From: Paenalcaligenes niemegkensis
GTDB taxonomy: Bacteria > Pseudomonadota > Gammaproteobacteria > Burkholderiales > Burkholderiaceae_B
Assembly (NCBI RefSeq): GCF_022230885.1
Contig: NZ_JAKGCT010000005.1
Location: forward strand, 62,001 to 126,000
DNA: 64,000 bases
Direction of reading: 5' to 3'
Part shown: piece after piece, positions 38,212 through 47,368 of the stretch
How positions within the stretch are numbered: the stretch's first letter is position 1
How the letters are laid out: each line of letters begins with the position of its first letter
Notes under the pieces: generated by a model
Databases searched by the model: none
Told to the model about the DNA's origin: nothing
Seen by the model: only the letters and a program-made list of their open reading frames with translations
Translations under genes and position numbers: made by a program

Positions 38212-38924
38212 TTAAGGCTGAGCCACCACCGAAGTTTCAATTTTTTCATCGCCCAAGCTGACCCGGGCACGGTTCATTTCGTCTATACCGTTGAAAGGCC
38301 CTACACGTACCCGATTGATGGCGCTGCCATTAAGTTGAGCCACCTGTACGTCTGCCTGCAGACCCATCATCAAGATGCGTGCCTTGACGGCTTCGGCATC
38401 ATTGGATGAGCGGAATGCACCCGCTTGTAAAAAGTAGGTATTGCGTTTGGGCGCCGTTGTCTTGGCTGGCGTCAATGCGGCAACAGTGGGCGCATTGGTT
38501 GTGGTGGAATTGTTGGCGGGGGCGTGGCTGTGGGATTAGCTGCTCCAGGCGCCGGGTTAGTGCCTCTGGGCAGGGTCGCGATCAAGTCGCCCAAGGCATC
38601 AGGTGCCTTTGGAGCAGAAGCTGCCGGCGGGCGCGAGCCGGGCGTAGTCAGGCCGGACAGAGGATCGTTACCATTAAAGACGGGTGCGTCGGTATGGCCC
38701 GGATACAGCGCCAGGTTTGGGTCGGGAGCGTCACGGACATCGGGCAACAAGATTGAGGCCGGGTCTCGGCTGGCACGATCCGCGAAAGGCATGGGCGCTT
38801 TTGTTATATAAAGCGCCACCGCCACCGCAGCGGCAAGCCCCAGGACGAGCCCGATGATGATCCCAAACAGTGTACTGCCGCTGCGTGCGGGTTTTGAGCG
38901 AGAGGTTTTGCGTCGGGTGGCCAT
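38212..38924 (-). CDS. SPOR-domain membrane protein (FtsN-like), frameshifted
   Basis: About 237 residues when repaired: a basic cytoplasmic start (MATRRKTSRSKPARS), one membrane helix (LFGIIIGLVLGLAAAVAVALYI), a long Pro/Ala-rich linker, and a C-terminal SPOR domain (YFLQAGAFRSSNDAEAVKARILMMGL, RVRVGPFNGIDEMNRA). The frame breaks in a G run at 38518-38522; one more base joins NPTATPPANNSTTTNAPT to the SPOR domain. SPOR domains bind denuded peptidoglycan at the septum. The gene starts 7 bases after the argS stop. Confidence 0.9.
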
Positions 38925-38931
38925 AAAGAAA

Positions 38932-40616
38932 TTACATTTTTGTAGGTGCTGAAACGCCCAGCACATTTAAGCCATTGGCAATGACTTGCGCGCAGGACGT
39001 CGCTAGCGCAAGACGAGCCAGTTTCAAGGCTTGATCGTCGATATTGACGCGCTCGGCGTTATACCAGGAGTGAAAGTCGGCAGCACAATCGCGCAGCCAG
39101 AAAGCCACTTGATGGGGGCGAGATCGATAGTGGCCTGGCTAAGCATGGCAGGGTACTCGGCTAGACGCTGCAGCAACGATAACTCGGTAGGCGCGCTAAG
39201 CAGGCTTAGGTCTGCAGCACTAATGGCTTCGGCGGTTGAGCCTGACTGGCTCACCATCGAGTGAATGCGGGCATGCGCGTACTGAATGTAATACACCGGG
39301 TTTTCTTCGCTGTGAGATAGGGCCAGATCGATGTCGAAAGTGAACTCTGAGTCGGCGCGGCGTTGGGCCAGAAAGAAACGTACGGCGTCTTGTCCTACCC
39401 ATTCGACGAGCTCGCGTAGCGTCACATAACTACCCGCCCGTTTGGATATTTTGACTTCTGCACCATTGCGCATGACTTTAACCATGCTGTGCAGCACATA
39501 GGCTGGAAAGGTTTTGGGAATACCCATGTTTAGCCCTTGCAAGCCGGCGCGGACGCGAGCAATAGTGCCGTGATGGTCAGTGCCCTGAATATTGATGGCG
39601 TGATGAAACCCACGTTCCCATTTGGCTACGTGATAGGCGACATCGGGCACAAAATAGGTATAGCCGCCTTCCCGCTTGCGCATGACGCGATCTTTGTCGT
39701 CGCCGGTACCTAATTCAGTGGTGCGCAACCATAATGCGCCGTCGTCTTCATAGGTATGGCCAGCGGCGGTTAAGGCTGCTACGGTTTTTTCGACACGGCC
39801 AGAACTGTAGAGTGAGCTTTCAAGGTAGTAATTATCAAATTTCAGACCAAAAGCCTGCAAGTCTAGGTCTTGCTCCCGACGTAAATAAGCCACGGCGAAG
39901 TGACGAATATCGTCGAGGTTGTCGATGTCGCCGGTAGCGTCCACACGTTCAACATCAGCAGCTTCTACGCTACTTTTGGCTGTGAACTCGCGAGCAATAT
40001 CAACGATGTAATCGCCTTTGTAGCCATCAGCGGGGAATTGCTCAGAGTCGGGATCAATACCCCTGGCACGCGCTTGAACGCTGATGGCCAGGTTATCAAT
40101 TTGATTGCCTGCGTCGTTGTAGTAGAACTCGCGGGTGACGCTATGGCCCTGACTGCTGAAGAGGCGGCAAATCGCATCGCCCAAGGCCGCTTGCCGGGCA
40201 TGACCTACATGCAAGGGGCCGGTAGGGTTAGCCGATACAAATTCGACCATAACCTTATCGTCGCGGGCTGGCTGCAGACCATAGTTTGAGCCCTGCTCGC
40301 GTATGGCGTTTAGCACGGCCTGATGTACAGCATGCGTCAGGCGGAAATTAATAAAGCCCGGGCCTGCGATTTCGGCCGAGGCAATAAGCGCTGCGGAAGC
40401 GGCATCGGCAAGCACGTGATCAAGCACCTGTTGTGCGAGCTCGCGCGGGTTGCGTTTGGCGGGACGAGCCAGTTGCATCGCCACATTGGACGCAATGTCA
40501 CCATGAGCAGCGACCTTTGGGCGCTCGAGGGTGATCGTGGGAGACGCATCTGGAACCAGTGCGCTGACAGCGCTTTGAAGTAGCGCGATGAGCTGTTGTT
40601 GTTGCTCTGCAAGCAT
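38932..40616 (-). CDS. argS: Arginyl-tRNA synthetase, frameshifted near C-terminus
   Basis: 561 residues when repaired, the family length. The N-terminal additional domain is followed by the HIGH-type motif in [19 protein letters not shown], the KMSKS-equivalent VKISKRAGS and the anticodon domain beginning AHARIHSMV. The frame slips at a G5 run (39114-39118). One more base changes DLAPIKW to [27 protein letters not shown], the normal C-terminus, ending at 38932. ArgS is essential and normally single copy, so a real inactivation is very unlikely. Confidence 0.95.
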
Positions 40617-40841
40617 AGAAAATTCTGTAGTTAGGTGTAGCGGCCCCTAGTGGGCGCCAACAAGTTGCGTAGTCAGGACCAAAGCGACTAAGGCTTACAT
40701 AATAGCGTGATTTGGGCTTGAATTCTTCTCTGGCTGGTAACGTTTGAGTAGTGGCGCAGAACGTGGGGTGTCTTTATGACTAACGCTTTTGCTTTATGAT
40801 CGCTATCATAGGTCTGTGATACACCAATAAAGGAAGCCATT

Positions 40842-41195
40842 ATGCTACTTGTGTTTAATTCCAAAGCCGCTGCTAAAGTCATGATGTTCTCTGCACATGC
40901 CTTGCCTATTTTACAGGCTGCGGGCCGGCCTTACACCGACGAGCTTCCGCCCCGCGGCGTTATTCCCCATGATCAGTTGGCTACAGCCATTCGACGTATC
41001 GAAAAGGTGATGTCTATGGATAATGAGCCCGAGCATTCCGAAGACACTCCCGAACACGACGATGAGCCTCCTGTGCCTGCCATGAAGCAGCCCGTCAGTT
41101 TTCGTCAGCGCGCGTATCCATTGCTCGATTTGATGCGCAAATCGGCCAACGCAGAGGCTGACGTGGTCTGGGAGCCCGCCGACACTGCTTGGTAA
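40842..41195 (+). CDS. DUF1840 domain protein
   Basis: A 117-residue soluble protein, MLLVFNSKAAAKVMMFSAHALPILQAAG and ATAIRRIEKVM at the N-terminus, then an acidic linker and FRQRAYPLLDLMRKSANAEADVVWEP at the C-terminus. This is the DUF1840 layout seen widely in Betaproteobacteria; function unknown. AGGAAG precedes the ATG, and a terminator follows. Confidence 0.88.
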   Translation: MLLVFNSKAAAKVMMFSAHALPILQAAGRPYTDELPPRGVIPHDQLATAIRRIEKVMSMDNEPEHSEDTPEHDDEPPVPAMKQPVSFRQRAYPLLDLMRKSANAEADVVWEPADTAW

Positions 41196-41240
41196 GTAAT
41201 CCGTCTATGCGACTGCCTGTCTATAAGGTAGAAGCTAAAA

Positions 41241-41270
41241 AGCGCCTGTTTGTATACAGGCGCTTTTTTT
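41241..41270. terminator. Terminator between DUF1840 and leuA
   Basis: Nine-base perfect stem AGCGCCTGT (41241-41249) / ACAGGCGCT (41256-41264) with T7 after it and A5 before it, so it could serve both convergent genes. Confidence 0.9.
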
Positions 41271-41310
41271 ATATCTCTGCAGGATCACCGCAGATGATGT
41301 TTGGGCAGAC

Positions 41311-43032
41311 TTATACGCTTATGGCATTGGTGTCTGTTAAGTCGCTAACCGTATCTGCCCGCTTTGCTAATTCATAACGGTTTACTGCACTAAGAATCGC
41401 TTTGAATGAGGATGTCAGGATATCTTGGTGTATACCTACGCCAAAACCGTTAATACCGTCGTCAATACGTGCTTCTACATAGGTAGCTGCTTTGGTATCA
41501 GTGCCGCTGCCTATGGCATGCTCGGTGTAGTCCATTACTTTAATAGGCAGGTCTATGGCATTGATAAATGCGGCTAAGGCGCCTTCGCCATGACCGTGCA
41601 GGCGACGCTCTTCGCCGTCCACTTTTACCAGGATTTCGATGTCAAAGCGCTGGCCGCCCGTTTCTGATTTGGGCTGGCTGCTGACCGTATGCGTGATCAG
41701 TTTCCAGGGGCCTTTAGTATCCAGGTATTCGCGAGTGAAAATGCTGTGTACAGAGTCGGGCGTGACTTCTTTGCCGGTTTCTTCGGTAACCCGCTGAATT
41801 GCACGGCTGAACTCAATTTGTAAACGGCGCGGCAAGGCCAGGCCGTGTTCCTGTTCAAGCAGATACGACACCCCGCCCTTGCCAGACTGACTGTTGACAC
41901 GAATCACTGCATCGTAGTTACGGCCCAGGTCGGCGGGGTCAATGGGCAGGTAAGGTACTTCCCAGGGCGCATCGGCTTGTTGCACAGCAAAGCCTTTTTT
42001 GATGGCATCCTGGTGCGAACCTGAAAATGCGGTAAAGACTAGGTCGCCTGCATACGGATGACGGGGGTGCACGGGCAGCTGATTGCACTCTTCGGCGCAG
42101 CGGCGAACTTCGTCAATGTCCGAAAAGTCCAGGCCCGGATGTACTCCCTGGGTGTACAGGTTCAGGGCTAACGTTACCAGGCAAACGTTGCCGGTACGCT
42201 CGCCGCTGCCAAATAGACAGCCTTCGATGCGGTCTGCGCCTGCCATTACACCGAACTCAGCTGCGGCAACGGCAGTACCACGATCATTATGGGGATGCAG
42301 GCTTAACACGATGCTGTCCCGACGCTTCAAGTTACGATGCATCCACTCGATCTGGTCGGCGTAAAGGTTGGGCGAGGTCGCTTCAATCGTGGCGGGCAAA
42401 TTCAATACGACAGGATCAGCAGGGCTGGGATCCCAGGCTTCGACCACGGCGTTACACACTTCGAGGGCAAACTCAGGCTCGGTGGTGCTGAAGACTTCTG
42501 GCGAGTACTCGTAGCGCCACGTGGTTTCAGGATGGGTCTTCACGGCTTCCCTGATCAAACGCGTACCGGTGACAGCGATATTCTTGATCTCGTCTTTGCT
42601 CATGTTAAAGACGATTTTTCGAAAAGCGGGAGCGCAGGCATTGTAGAGGTGAATCATGGCGGTTTTGGCACCGGCCATGGCCTCTACCGTACGTTCGATC
42701 AAATCTGGACGCGACTGCGTCAAGCCGATAATGGTAACGTCGTCTGGAATTCGGTTTTCGTCGATTAGCTTTCGTACAAAGTCGTAGTCGGTTTGCGAGG
42801 CGGAAGGGAAACCGACTTCGATTTCTTTAAAACCTATTTTTACAAGCAACTCGAAAAAGCGGAGTTTACGCGGCACACTCATGGGTTCGATCAGCGACTG
42901 ATTACCATCGCGTAGATCGGTAGACATCCAGATGGGCGCTTTTTCGATACGCTTGGAAGGCCATGTGCGTTCGGCAAAGTCGCGTTCAAACGGAGAGAAC
43001 GAAATGTATTTTTTTGAAGGGTTGGAGATCAT
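41311..43032 (-). CDS. leuA: 2-isopropylmalate synthase (long form)
   Basis: A 573-residue enzyme. Start region [25 protein letters not shown] gives the catalytic Arg-Asp-Gly-Asn-Gln, and HPHNDRGTA and [14 protein letters not shown] carry metal-ligand His and Asn. The C-terminal part is the LeuA dimer/regulatory domain for leucine feedback. The size and [19 protein letters not shown] start mark the long LeuA type found in Burkholderiales and Actinobacteria. It catalyses the first committed step of leucine synthesis. A leader with a Leu-codon hairpin lies upstream. Confidence 0.95.
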   Translation of the reverse strand: MISNPSKKYISFSPFERDFAERTWPSKRIEKAPIWMSTDLRDGNQSLIEPMSVPRKLRFFELLVKIGFKEIEVGFPSASQTDYDFVRKLIDENRIPDDVTIIGLTQSRPDLIERTVEAMAGAKTAMIHLYNACAPAFRKIVFNMSKDEIKNIAVTGTRLIREAVKTHPETTWRYEYSPEVFSTTEPEFALEVCNAVVEAWDPSPADPVVLNLPATIEATSPNLYADQIEWMHRNLKRRDSIVLSLHPHNDRGTAVAAAEFGVMAGADRIEGCLFGSGERTGNVCLVTLALNLYTQGVHPGLDFSDIDEVRRCAEECNQLPVHPRHPYAGDLVFTAFSGSHQDAIKKGFAVQQADAPWEVPYLPIDPADLGRNYDAVIRVNSQSGKGGVSYLLEQEHGLALPRRLQIEFSRAIQRVTEETGKEVTPDSVHSIFTREYLDTKGPWKLITHTVSSQPKSETGGQRFDIEILVKVDGEERRLHGHGEGALAAFINAIDLPIKVMDYTEHAIGSGTDTKAATYVEARIDDGINGFGVGIHQDILTSSFKAILSAVNRYELAKRADTVSDLTDTNAISV

Positions 43033-43147
43033 TGTTGCACCTGTCGGGCGAAAAGGCTAAGTAACTTTTCACCGCCACCAGAACCACTAACTACTTGAAT
43101 AACCGGTGACGGTGTTCAAATGAGGTGGCTGGTATGGCTGCCGAGCT

Positions 43148-43192
43148 GCCACTAGACTCTAGGCCCGGCAACCGGGCGCTAGTAGTAGTGGC
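43148..43192 (-). promoter_or_regulatory. Putative leucine attenuator hairpin upstream of leuA
   Basis: On the minus strand, GCCACTA (43192-43186) pairs with TAGTGGC (43154-43148). Inside, CTAG and GCCCGG pair with CCGGGC and CTAG. Within this stem lies the run CTA CTA CTA, three rare Leu codons. In the matching frame the leader reads ALLPLLLAPGCRA then stop, but no in-frame ATG is seen. A leader peptide start may be hidden by a base error near ATGGGGCG. A second stem, ACCGTCACCGG with CTGGTGGCGGT, lies between it and leuA. Confidence 0.5.
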
Positions 43193-43322
43193 AGGAGTGC
43201 TGTTTGTGCTGACGAAAATAAACCGTTGAGGTTAAGCGACGCGCCCCATAGCCCGTAGCAGGCCGAATGGCTGCTGAACGAAGTGCTAAGAAGAAGGCTG
43301 TGCGAATTTTCCATTATGATAG

Positions 43323-43916
43323 TCAAACATGGAATTCGACAGATTGCAAGTTGTTTTCATCGGTTTCAGTACGCTTACGTCCGGCATCGACCAGTGCCGC
43401 ATGCTGTTCTGCCAGACTTATCTTTGAAAATCGGCCCGAACGCAGCTCATTGGCTGCTCGTTGCAAATCGCCGACAGTAATCGGGTGGCGTCGATCATGC
43501 CATGCCCAGTTGATGACTTCGCAGGCAGAGGCGGAGAGGTTTTTGATGAGTTCTGCAAACACGGTTTCATCAACCGAACGACGTTGCCATAGAACATGGG
43601 TGTAGAGGGTAAAACGGTACAGAAAATAGGCAATAATAAAGGTACAGATTACAACCAGTGTCCACCAGAAAAACGGGTTGTATTGCTGTATTAACGCAAT
43701 GGTGTCCAGCCCTAAGGCACTGAGACCGCTGTAATCGATACCACGCCCGAAGGCGATTAAGCGATTAAGCAAGTCCCACCAGATCAAGGCCACCACCACA
43801 ATCACGCTGGCACTAAGTATTTTTTGCGTGGCGGTGAGTTTAATGATGGTGCTGCGTAATACGGTGCTATCTTGGGCTTTGGGTAAAGGCCTACGTTCAG
43901 TAATCGGATTATTCAT
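43323..43916 (-). CDS. Uncharacterised two-helix membrane protein divergent from rpoN
   Basis: A 197-residue protein with membrane helices at about residues 35-55 (LSASVIVVVALIWWDLL) and 83-105 (FFWWTLVVICTFIIAYFLYRF), then a charged cytoplasmic domain with WAWHDRRHPITVGDLQRAANELRSGRFSKISL. Family not recognised. Its start codon is only 7 bases from the rpoN start, so each promoter must lie within the other gene or be shared. Confidence 0.75.
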   Translation of the reverse strand: MNNPITERRPLPKAQDSTVLRSTIIKLTATQKILSASVIVVVALIWWDLLNRLIAFGRGIDYSGLSALGLDTIALIQQYNPFFWWTLVVICTFIIAYFLYRFTLYTHVLWQRRSVDETVFAELIKNLSASACEVINWAWHDRRHPITVGDLQRAANELRSGRFSKISLAEQHAALVDAGRKRTETDENNLQSVEFHV

Positions 43917-43923
43917 TGTATTT

Positions 43924-45300
43924 ATGCAAACTAGTCAGTCGTTGGAGTTACGTCAGCAGCAGCAATTAGCGCTGACACCGCAATTGCAACAGTCGATACG
44001 GCTATTGCAATTATCGACGCTGGAGTTAGAGCAAGAAGTCGCGCAAGCTTTGCTGGATAACCCGTTGCTAGAGCGTATAGATAGTGAGCAGTATGGCACC
44101 GAATCTGCTGATCAGGCACCTGCAAACCTGGCCTCTGAAAGTTCGGCGTTGGGTTTTACCAACTCTGCACCCGACGACGACAACGATTGGTTTCCAGAAG
44201 CGTCTGAGTCTCCGAGTTTAGCGCGTTACCTGAAAGAACAATTAATCATGAGCCGCTTTCAGCCCTACGAACGTGTGTTGCTTGAGCTTTTGATCGACGA
44301 GTTAGACGATAACGGTTATCTGCAGTGTGAGCTTAGCGACTTTTTGGCCTATTTGCCTGAAGAAGCGGGGCTGGATCTGGACGATATAAAGTCAGCCTAT
44401 CAGCATTTGCTGCAGCTGGAGCCTGCCGGGGTTGGGGCAAGTTCGCTGGAACATTGCCTGCGTTTGCAGTTGGATCGAGAGCGGCATCGTCTGAGCCCGT
44501 CGCTGGCTCGTAATGCGCAAGCGACTATTGCCAGGCACTTGCCTCTTTTGGCTACAGGCAGTGTGCAGCGCCTGGCCGATGCTCTGGGTGTGTCATTTGT
44601 TCAGGCACAAGAGGTCTATGGTTTGTTGCTCCGTTTTAATCCCCGTCCCGGAGCGCCGTGGGCAGACAATGTTGCCGACTATGTAGTGCCTGATGTTTTT
44701 CTCAAACGAGTAGGCAATCAGTGGATAGCAAGTGTGAATTCACGCATTGTGCCCAAACTGAAGCTGGTCCAGCTGGATGGCTGGACTTCGCAAACCCATC
44801 CCGAGCTGGCACAGCAGCATCAGGCCGCTCAGGCATTGATCCGAAGCCTGCACAACAGGCATATAACGATCGTACGCGTGGCTCAGGCCATAGTGGATCA
44901 TCAGCGCAGCTATTTTGAATATGGGCCGGCGGCCATGCGTCCTTTACTGCTTCGTGATATTGCCGAGCCGCTGGCCTTGCATGAGTCCACTGTCTCGCGA
45001 GCCACACGCCAGAAGTATATGCAGACACCGATGGGCATGATTGAGTTGCGCTCGTTATTTGGTGAAGGCCTGCCCAACGAAGACGGAAGCTCCATTGCGC
45101 CTAGCGCGGTGCAGGCGCGCATTGGTGAGCTTATTGCTCAGGAGCCTTCGCTCAAGCCCTTGTCAGACAATGCTTTGGCTACGCTATTGGCCAAAGACGG
45201 AATCACGGTCGCACGGCGTACGGTTGCCAAGTATCGTGATCTGCTTGGCATTGAGGCAGCCTCGCAGCGTAAGGCTCGTGCTTTGGCGGTGAGACGCTAA
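43924..45300 (+). CDS. rpoN: RNA polymerase sigma-54 factor
   Basis: 458 residues from the ATG at 43924. Region I is the Gln/Leu-rich activator-interacting part (LELRQQQQLALTPQLQQSIRLLQLSTLELEQEV). The core-binding region, helix-turn-helix (IAEPLALHESTVSRATRQKYMQTPMGMIELRSLF) and the RpoN box ARRTVAKYRDLLGI follow. It directs transcription at -24/-12 promoters with enhancer-binding proteins. Unlike the common lptB-rpoN-hpf arrangement, it stands alone here. A longer in-frame start at 43828 would overlap the divergent gene. Confidence 0.94.
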   Translation: MQTSQSLELRQQQQLALTPQLQQSIRLLQLSTLELEQEVAQALLDNPLLERIDSEQYGTESADQAPANLASESSALGFTNSAPDDDNDWFPEASESPSLARYLKEQLIMSRFQPYERVLLELLIDELDDNGYLQCELSDFLAYLPEEAGLDLDDIKSAYQHLLQLEPAGVGASSLEHCLRLQLDRERHRLSPSLARNAQATIARHLPLLATGSVQRLADALGVSFVQAQEVYGLLLRFNPRPGAPWADNVADYVVPDVFLKRVGNQWIASVNSRIVPKLKLVQLDGWTSQTHPELAQQHQAAQALIRSLHNRHITIVRVAQAIVDHQRSYFEYGPAAMRPLLLRDIAEPLALHESTVSRATRQKYMQTPMGMIELRSLFGEGLPNEDGSSIAPSAVQARIGELIAQEPSLKPLSDNALATLLAKDGITVARRTVAKYRDLLGIEAASQRKARALAVRR

Positions 45301-45482
45301 AGCCTCTCTGCTGTTAAATGGCTGCGCTCCCACTTGATGTTAGCCAGAGCAATCCGGATTTTAAGTGTCTGATCAGATACACTAAATGTATAAAAACCAC
45401 GTTCTTTGGATTTCCAGGGTTATTCCTAATAAAGAAGGTCAGATTTTACGGTTTAGGGCGTTGCAATTTTCCTGAGTGCGGA

Positions 45483-45497
45483 TGATAATAGTTCTCA
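45483..45497 (+). promoter_or_regulatory. Fur-box-like site overlapping the bfd start
   Basis: TGATAAT-A-GTTCTCA matches the 7-1-7 Fur consensus at most positions (second half 5 of 7). It ends on the first base of the bfd start codon, fitting repression of bfd by Fe-Fur. Confidence 0.6.
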
Positions 45498-45769
45498 TGT
45501 ATATTTGCATATGTAACGCCATTACCGAGCGTCAAGTTAAAGAGGCCGTCTCTAACGGGGCTACCAGCATCTCCGATCTGCAAGGTCAGCTGGGGGTAGC
45601 GTCGTGTTGTGGGGCGTGTGCCGATACGGCTATTGAATATTTACCTGGTGGCCAATATGCGGGTCAAAGTTCGATGTTTGCCACTCAAGTTACCCGTACA
45701 GCCGAAACGGCTGCCAATGATACCGATGCGAGTCCAGTCCGCATGCCTTCTTACGCTTCACTAGCGTAA
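45497..45769 (+). CDS. bfd: Bacterioferritin-associated ferredoxin
   Basis: A 90-residue protein beginning MYICICNAITERQVKEAV with the CxC pair and, after about 32 residues, CCGAC with the CxxC pair, the [2Fe-2S] ligands of Bfd. It reduces ferric iron in bacterioferritin to release it. The C-terminal 35 residues are a low-complexity extension. It precedes bfr by 164 bases. A Fur box overlaps the start. Confidence 0.92.
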   Translation: MYICICNAITERQVKEAVSNGATSISDLQGQLGVASCCGACADTAIEYLPGGQYAGQSSMFATQVTRTAETAANDTDASPVRMPSYASLA

Positions 45770-45933
45770 TACTCCTGAATCACCGCAAGCCGCGTGTTTT
45801 GATAGCGGTGCAGCGGTCGATACCCCTTGTGTGGGTAAAATTAGCCTGTCTCGCCGTAGGCCTAGTCATCTATTTTCGTGTCTGGGCTGCTATAGTGTCG
45901 ATTGCATAGAGCGATGACCATCAGGAGGCGCGT

Positions 45934-46407
45934 ATGAAAGGCGACACACAAGTTATTTATCATCTGAACCAACAGCTTAAAAACGAACTTACTGCCATTA
46001 ACCAGTATTTTTTACATGCGCGCATGTTGAATCACTGGGGCTTCGATAAGCTGGGTAAGCATGAATACGATGAGTCCATCGGCGAAATGAAGCACGCCGA
46101 CATGCTTATCGAACGTATTTTTATGCTTGATGGCCTGCCTAATCTTCAAGATTTGCACAAGCTGCGCATTGGTGAAAACGTACCCGAGCTACTGGCCTGT
46201 GATCTTAGTCTTGAAAAAGGCGCGAAAATTACCGTTAAAGAAGGTATTGCCCACTGTGAGTCGGTAGGCGATTACGTTTCGCGAGATTTATTGCTTAAGA
46301 TTTTGATCGATACTGAAGAGCATATCGATTGGCTTGAGACACAAATTGAACTGGTCGAGAAAGTCGGTATTCACAACTATTTACAATCTCAGATGTCTGA
46401 GCAGTAA
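45934..46407 (+). CDS. bfr: Bacterioferritin
   Basis: A 157-residue ferritin-like protein. The ferroxidase ligands are visible: Glu in [11 protein letters not shown], Glu and His in [10 protein letters not shown], Glu in [11 protein letters not shown] and Glu/His in [10 protein letters not shown]. Met-52 in GEMKH is the heme axial ligand. AGGAGG precedes the ATG and a strong terminator follows. It stores iron, partner to bfd upstream. Confidence 0.95.
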   Translation: MKGDTQVIYHLNQQLKNELTAINQYFLHARMLNHWGFDKLGKHEYDESIGEMKHADMLIERIFMLDGLPNLQDLHKLRIGENVPELLACDLSLEKGAKITVKEGIAHCESVGDYVSRDLLLKILIDTEEHIDWLETQIELVEKVGIHNYLQSQMSEQ

Positions 46408-46425
46408 TTGTTGCTTAAGTACAGC

Positions 46426-46476
46426 TAAAAAGCTTCTTGGTTTATTGCATAACAGCAATACCAAGAAGCTTTTTTA
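46426..46476 (+). terminator. Terminator after bfr
   Basis: Ten-base stem AGCTTCTTGG (46431-46440) / CCAAGAAGCT (46461-46470), extended inside by TATTGC/GCAATA, with a T6 tract. Confidence 0.92.
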
Positions 46477-46571
46477 TTTCTGCCAGACACATTGCGTATA
46501 CCTTTTTCAGGTCAAAGCATCCGCTTCAGTCATAGCAAGCGCGTTGCACCGCTAAAGGCCGCCGCAGCGTG

Positions 46572-47201
46572 TCAGAACGATTTGCTTGGGCATCCTGCTA
46601 CTTTTCCCCAGGCGTTATTCGGGCCGCAATATTTATTGCGTACATCCCAAGAGCAGCTAGGGCGATCAAAGAAGCCACGTTGCGAGCAGGCGTGTAGCTC
46701 GCGCTGCATATCACCACGCCAATTGGGATCGGTAGCGCTGGCTACCTCTTGGGCTGGCGGTGGGGGAGGCGCTGATATATCGACAGGCTGAACTTCATTG
46801 GCACCCCCGGAGAGGCCCAGATTACCTACGCTGGCAATACCCTGTAAACCGCCGCTGGACTGCGCTGCAACAGCCTGCGCTTCGGCCATGGTGATGCGCG
46901 TAGTAGCCAGCGCTATAGGTGGATTGTCTTTGTCGGCAGCTTGGTTATCGATTTGCCAGGCTATGGCATCGTAGGGCTCAGGTACACCCAGTCGGCCATT
47001 GACTAAAGGCTGCGGGGGTTCGGCAGTGAAGGGTTTTCCATCGGCATCAAGGGTGGGCATCATTACAGGCTCGATAATTTCCGTCATGATGGGGTCCCGT
47101 AGAGGGCCATGCTCGATAAGCCAGTTACCCATGGTAATTCCGCCCCATATCGAGGCTCCGATCGCCAGCAACAGTACAGCAAGAATTAAACGCCAGGACA
47201 T
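46572..47201 (-). CDS. Uncharacterised single-pass protein with Cys-rich C-terminal domain
   Basis: A 209-residue protein: an N-terminal membrane anchor (LILAVLLLAIGASIWGGI), a linker rich in Pro and Ala including PPPPPAQ, and a C-terminal domain with five spaced Cys (ACSQRG, SCSW, KYCGP, AGCP). The Cys and the export signal suggest periplasmic disulfides, possibly made by DsbA. The family was not recognised. Confidence 0.75.
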   Translation of the reverse strand: MSWRLILAVLLLAIGASIWGGITMGNWLIEHGPLRDPIMTEIIEPVMMPTLDADGKPFTAEPPQPLVNGRLGVPEPYDAIAWQIDNQAADKDNPPIALATTRITMAEAQAVAAQSSGGLQGIASVGNLGLSGGANEVQPVDISAPPPPPAQEVASATDPNWRGDMQRELHACSQRGFFDRPSCSWDVRNKYCGPNNAWGKVAGCPSKSF

Positions 47202-47368
47202 AATTGATAAGGGTCCGTGATAAAAAAGGTCATCATCTGGCTCTGTGTAGCAAGAGCTTGTTTAGACGACTGTGCACATTGTAGCGAAAACTGTAGGCGG
47301 GCTTGTGACAGAATCCGACTGGTGCAATGGGGTTGCTGGCTTTGGAAAGTTCGCAACGCCCGTAGAGT

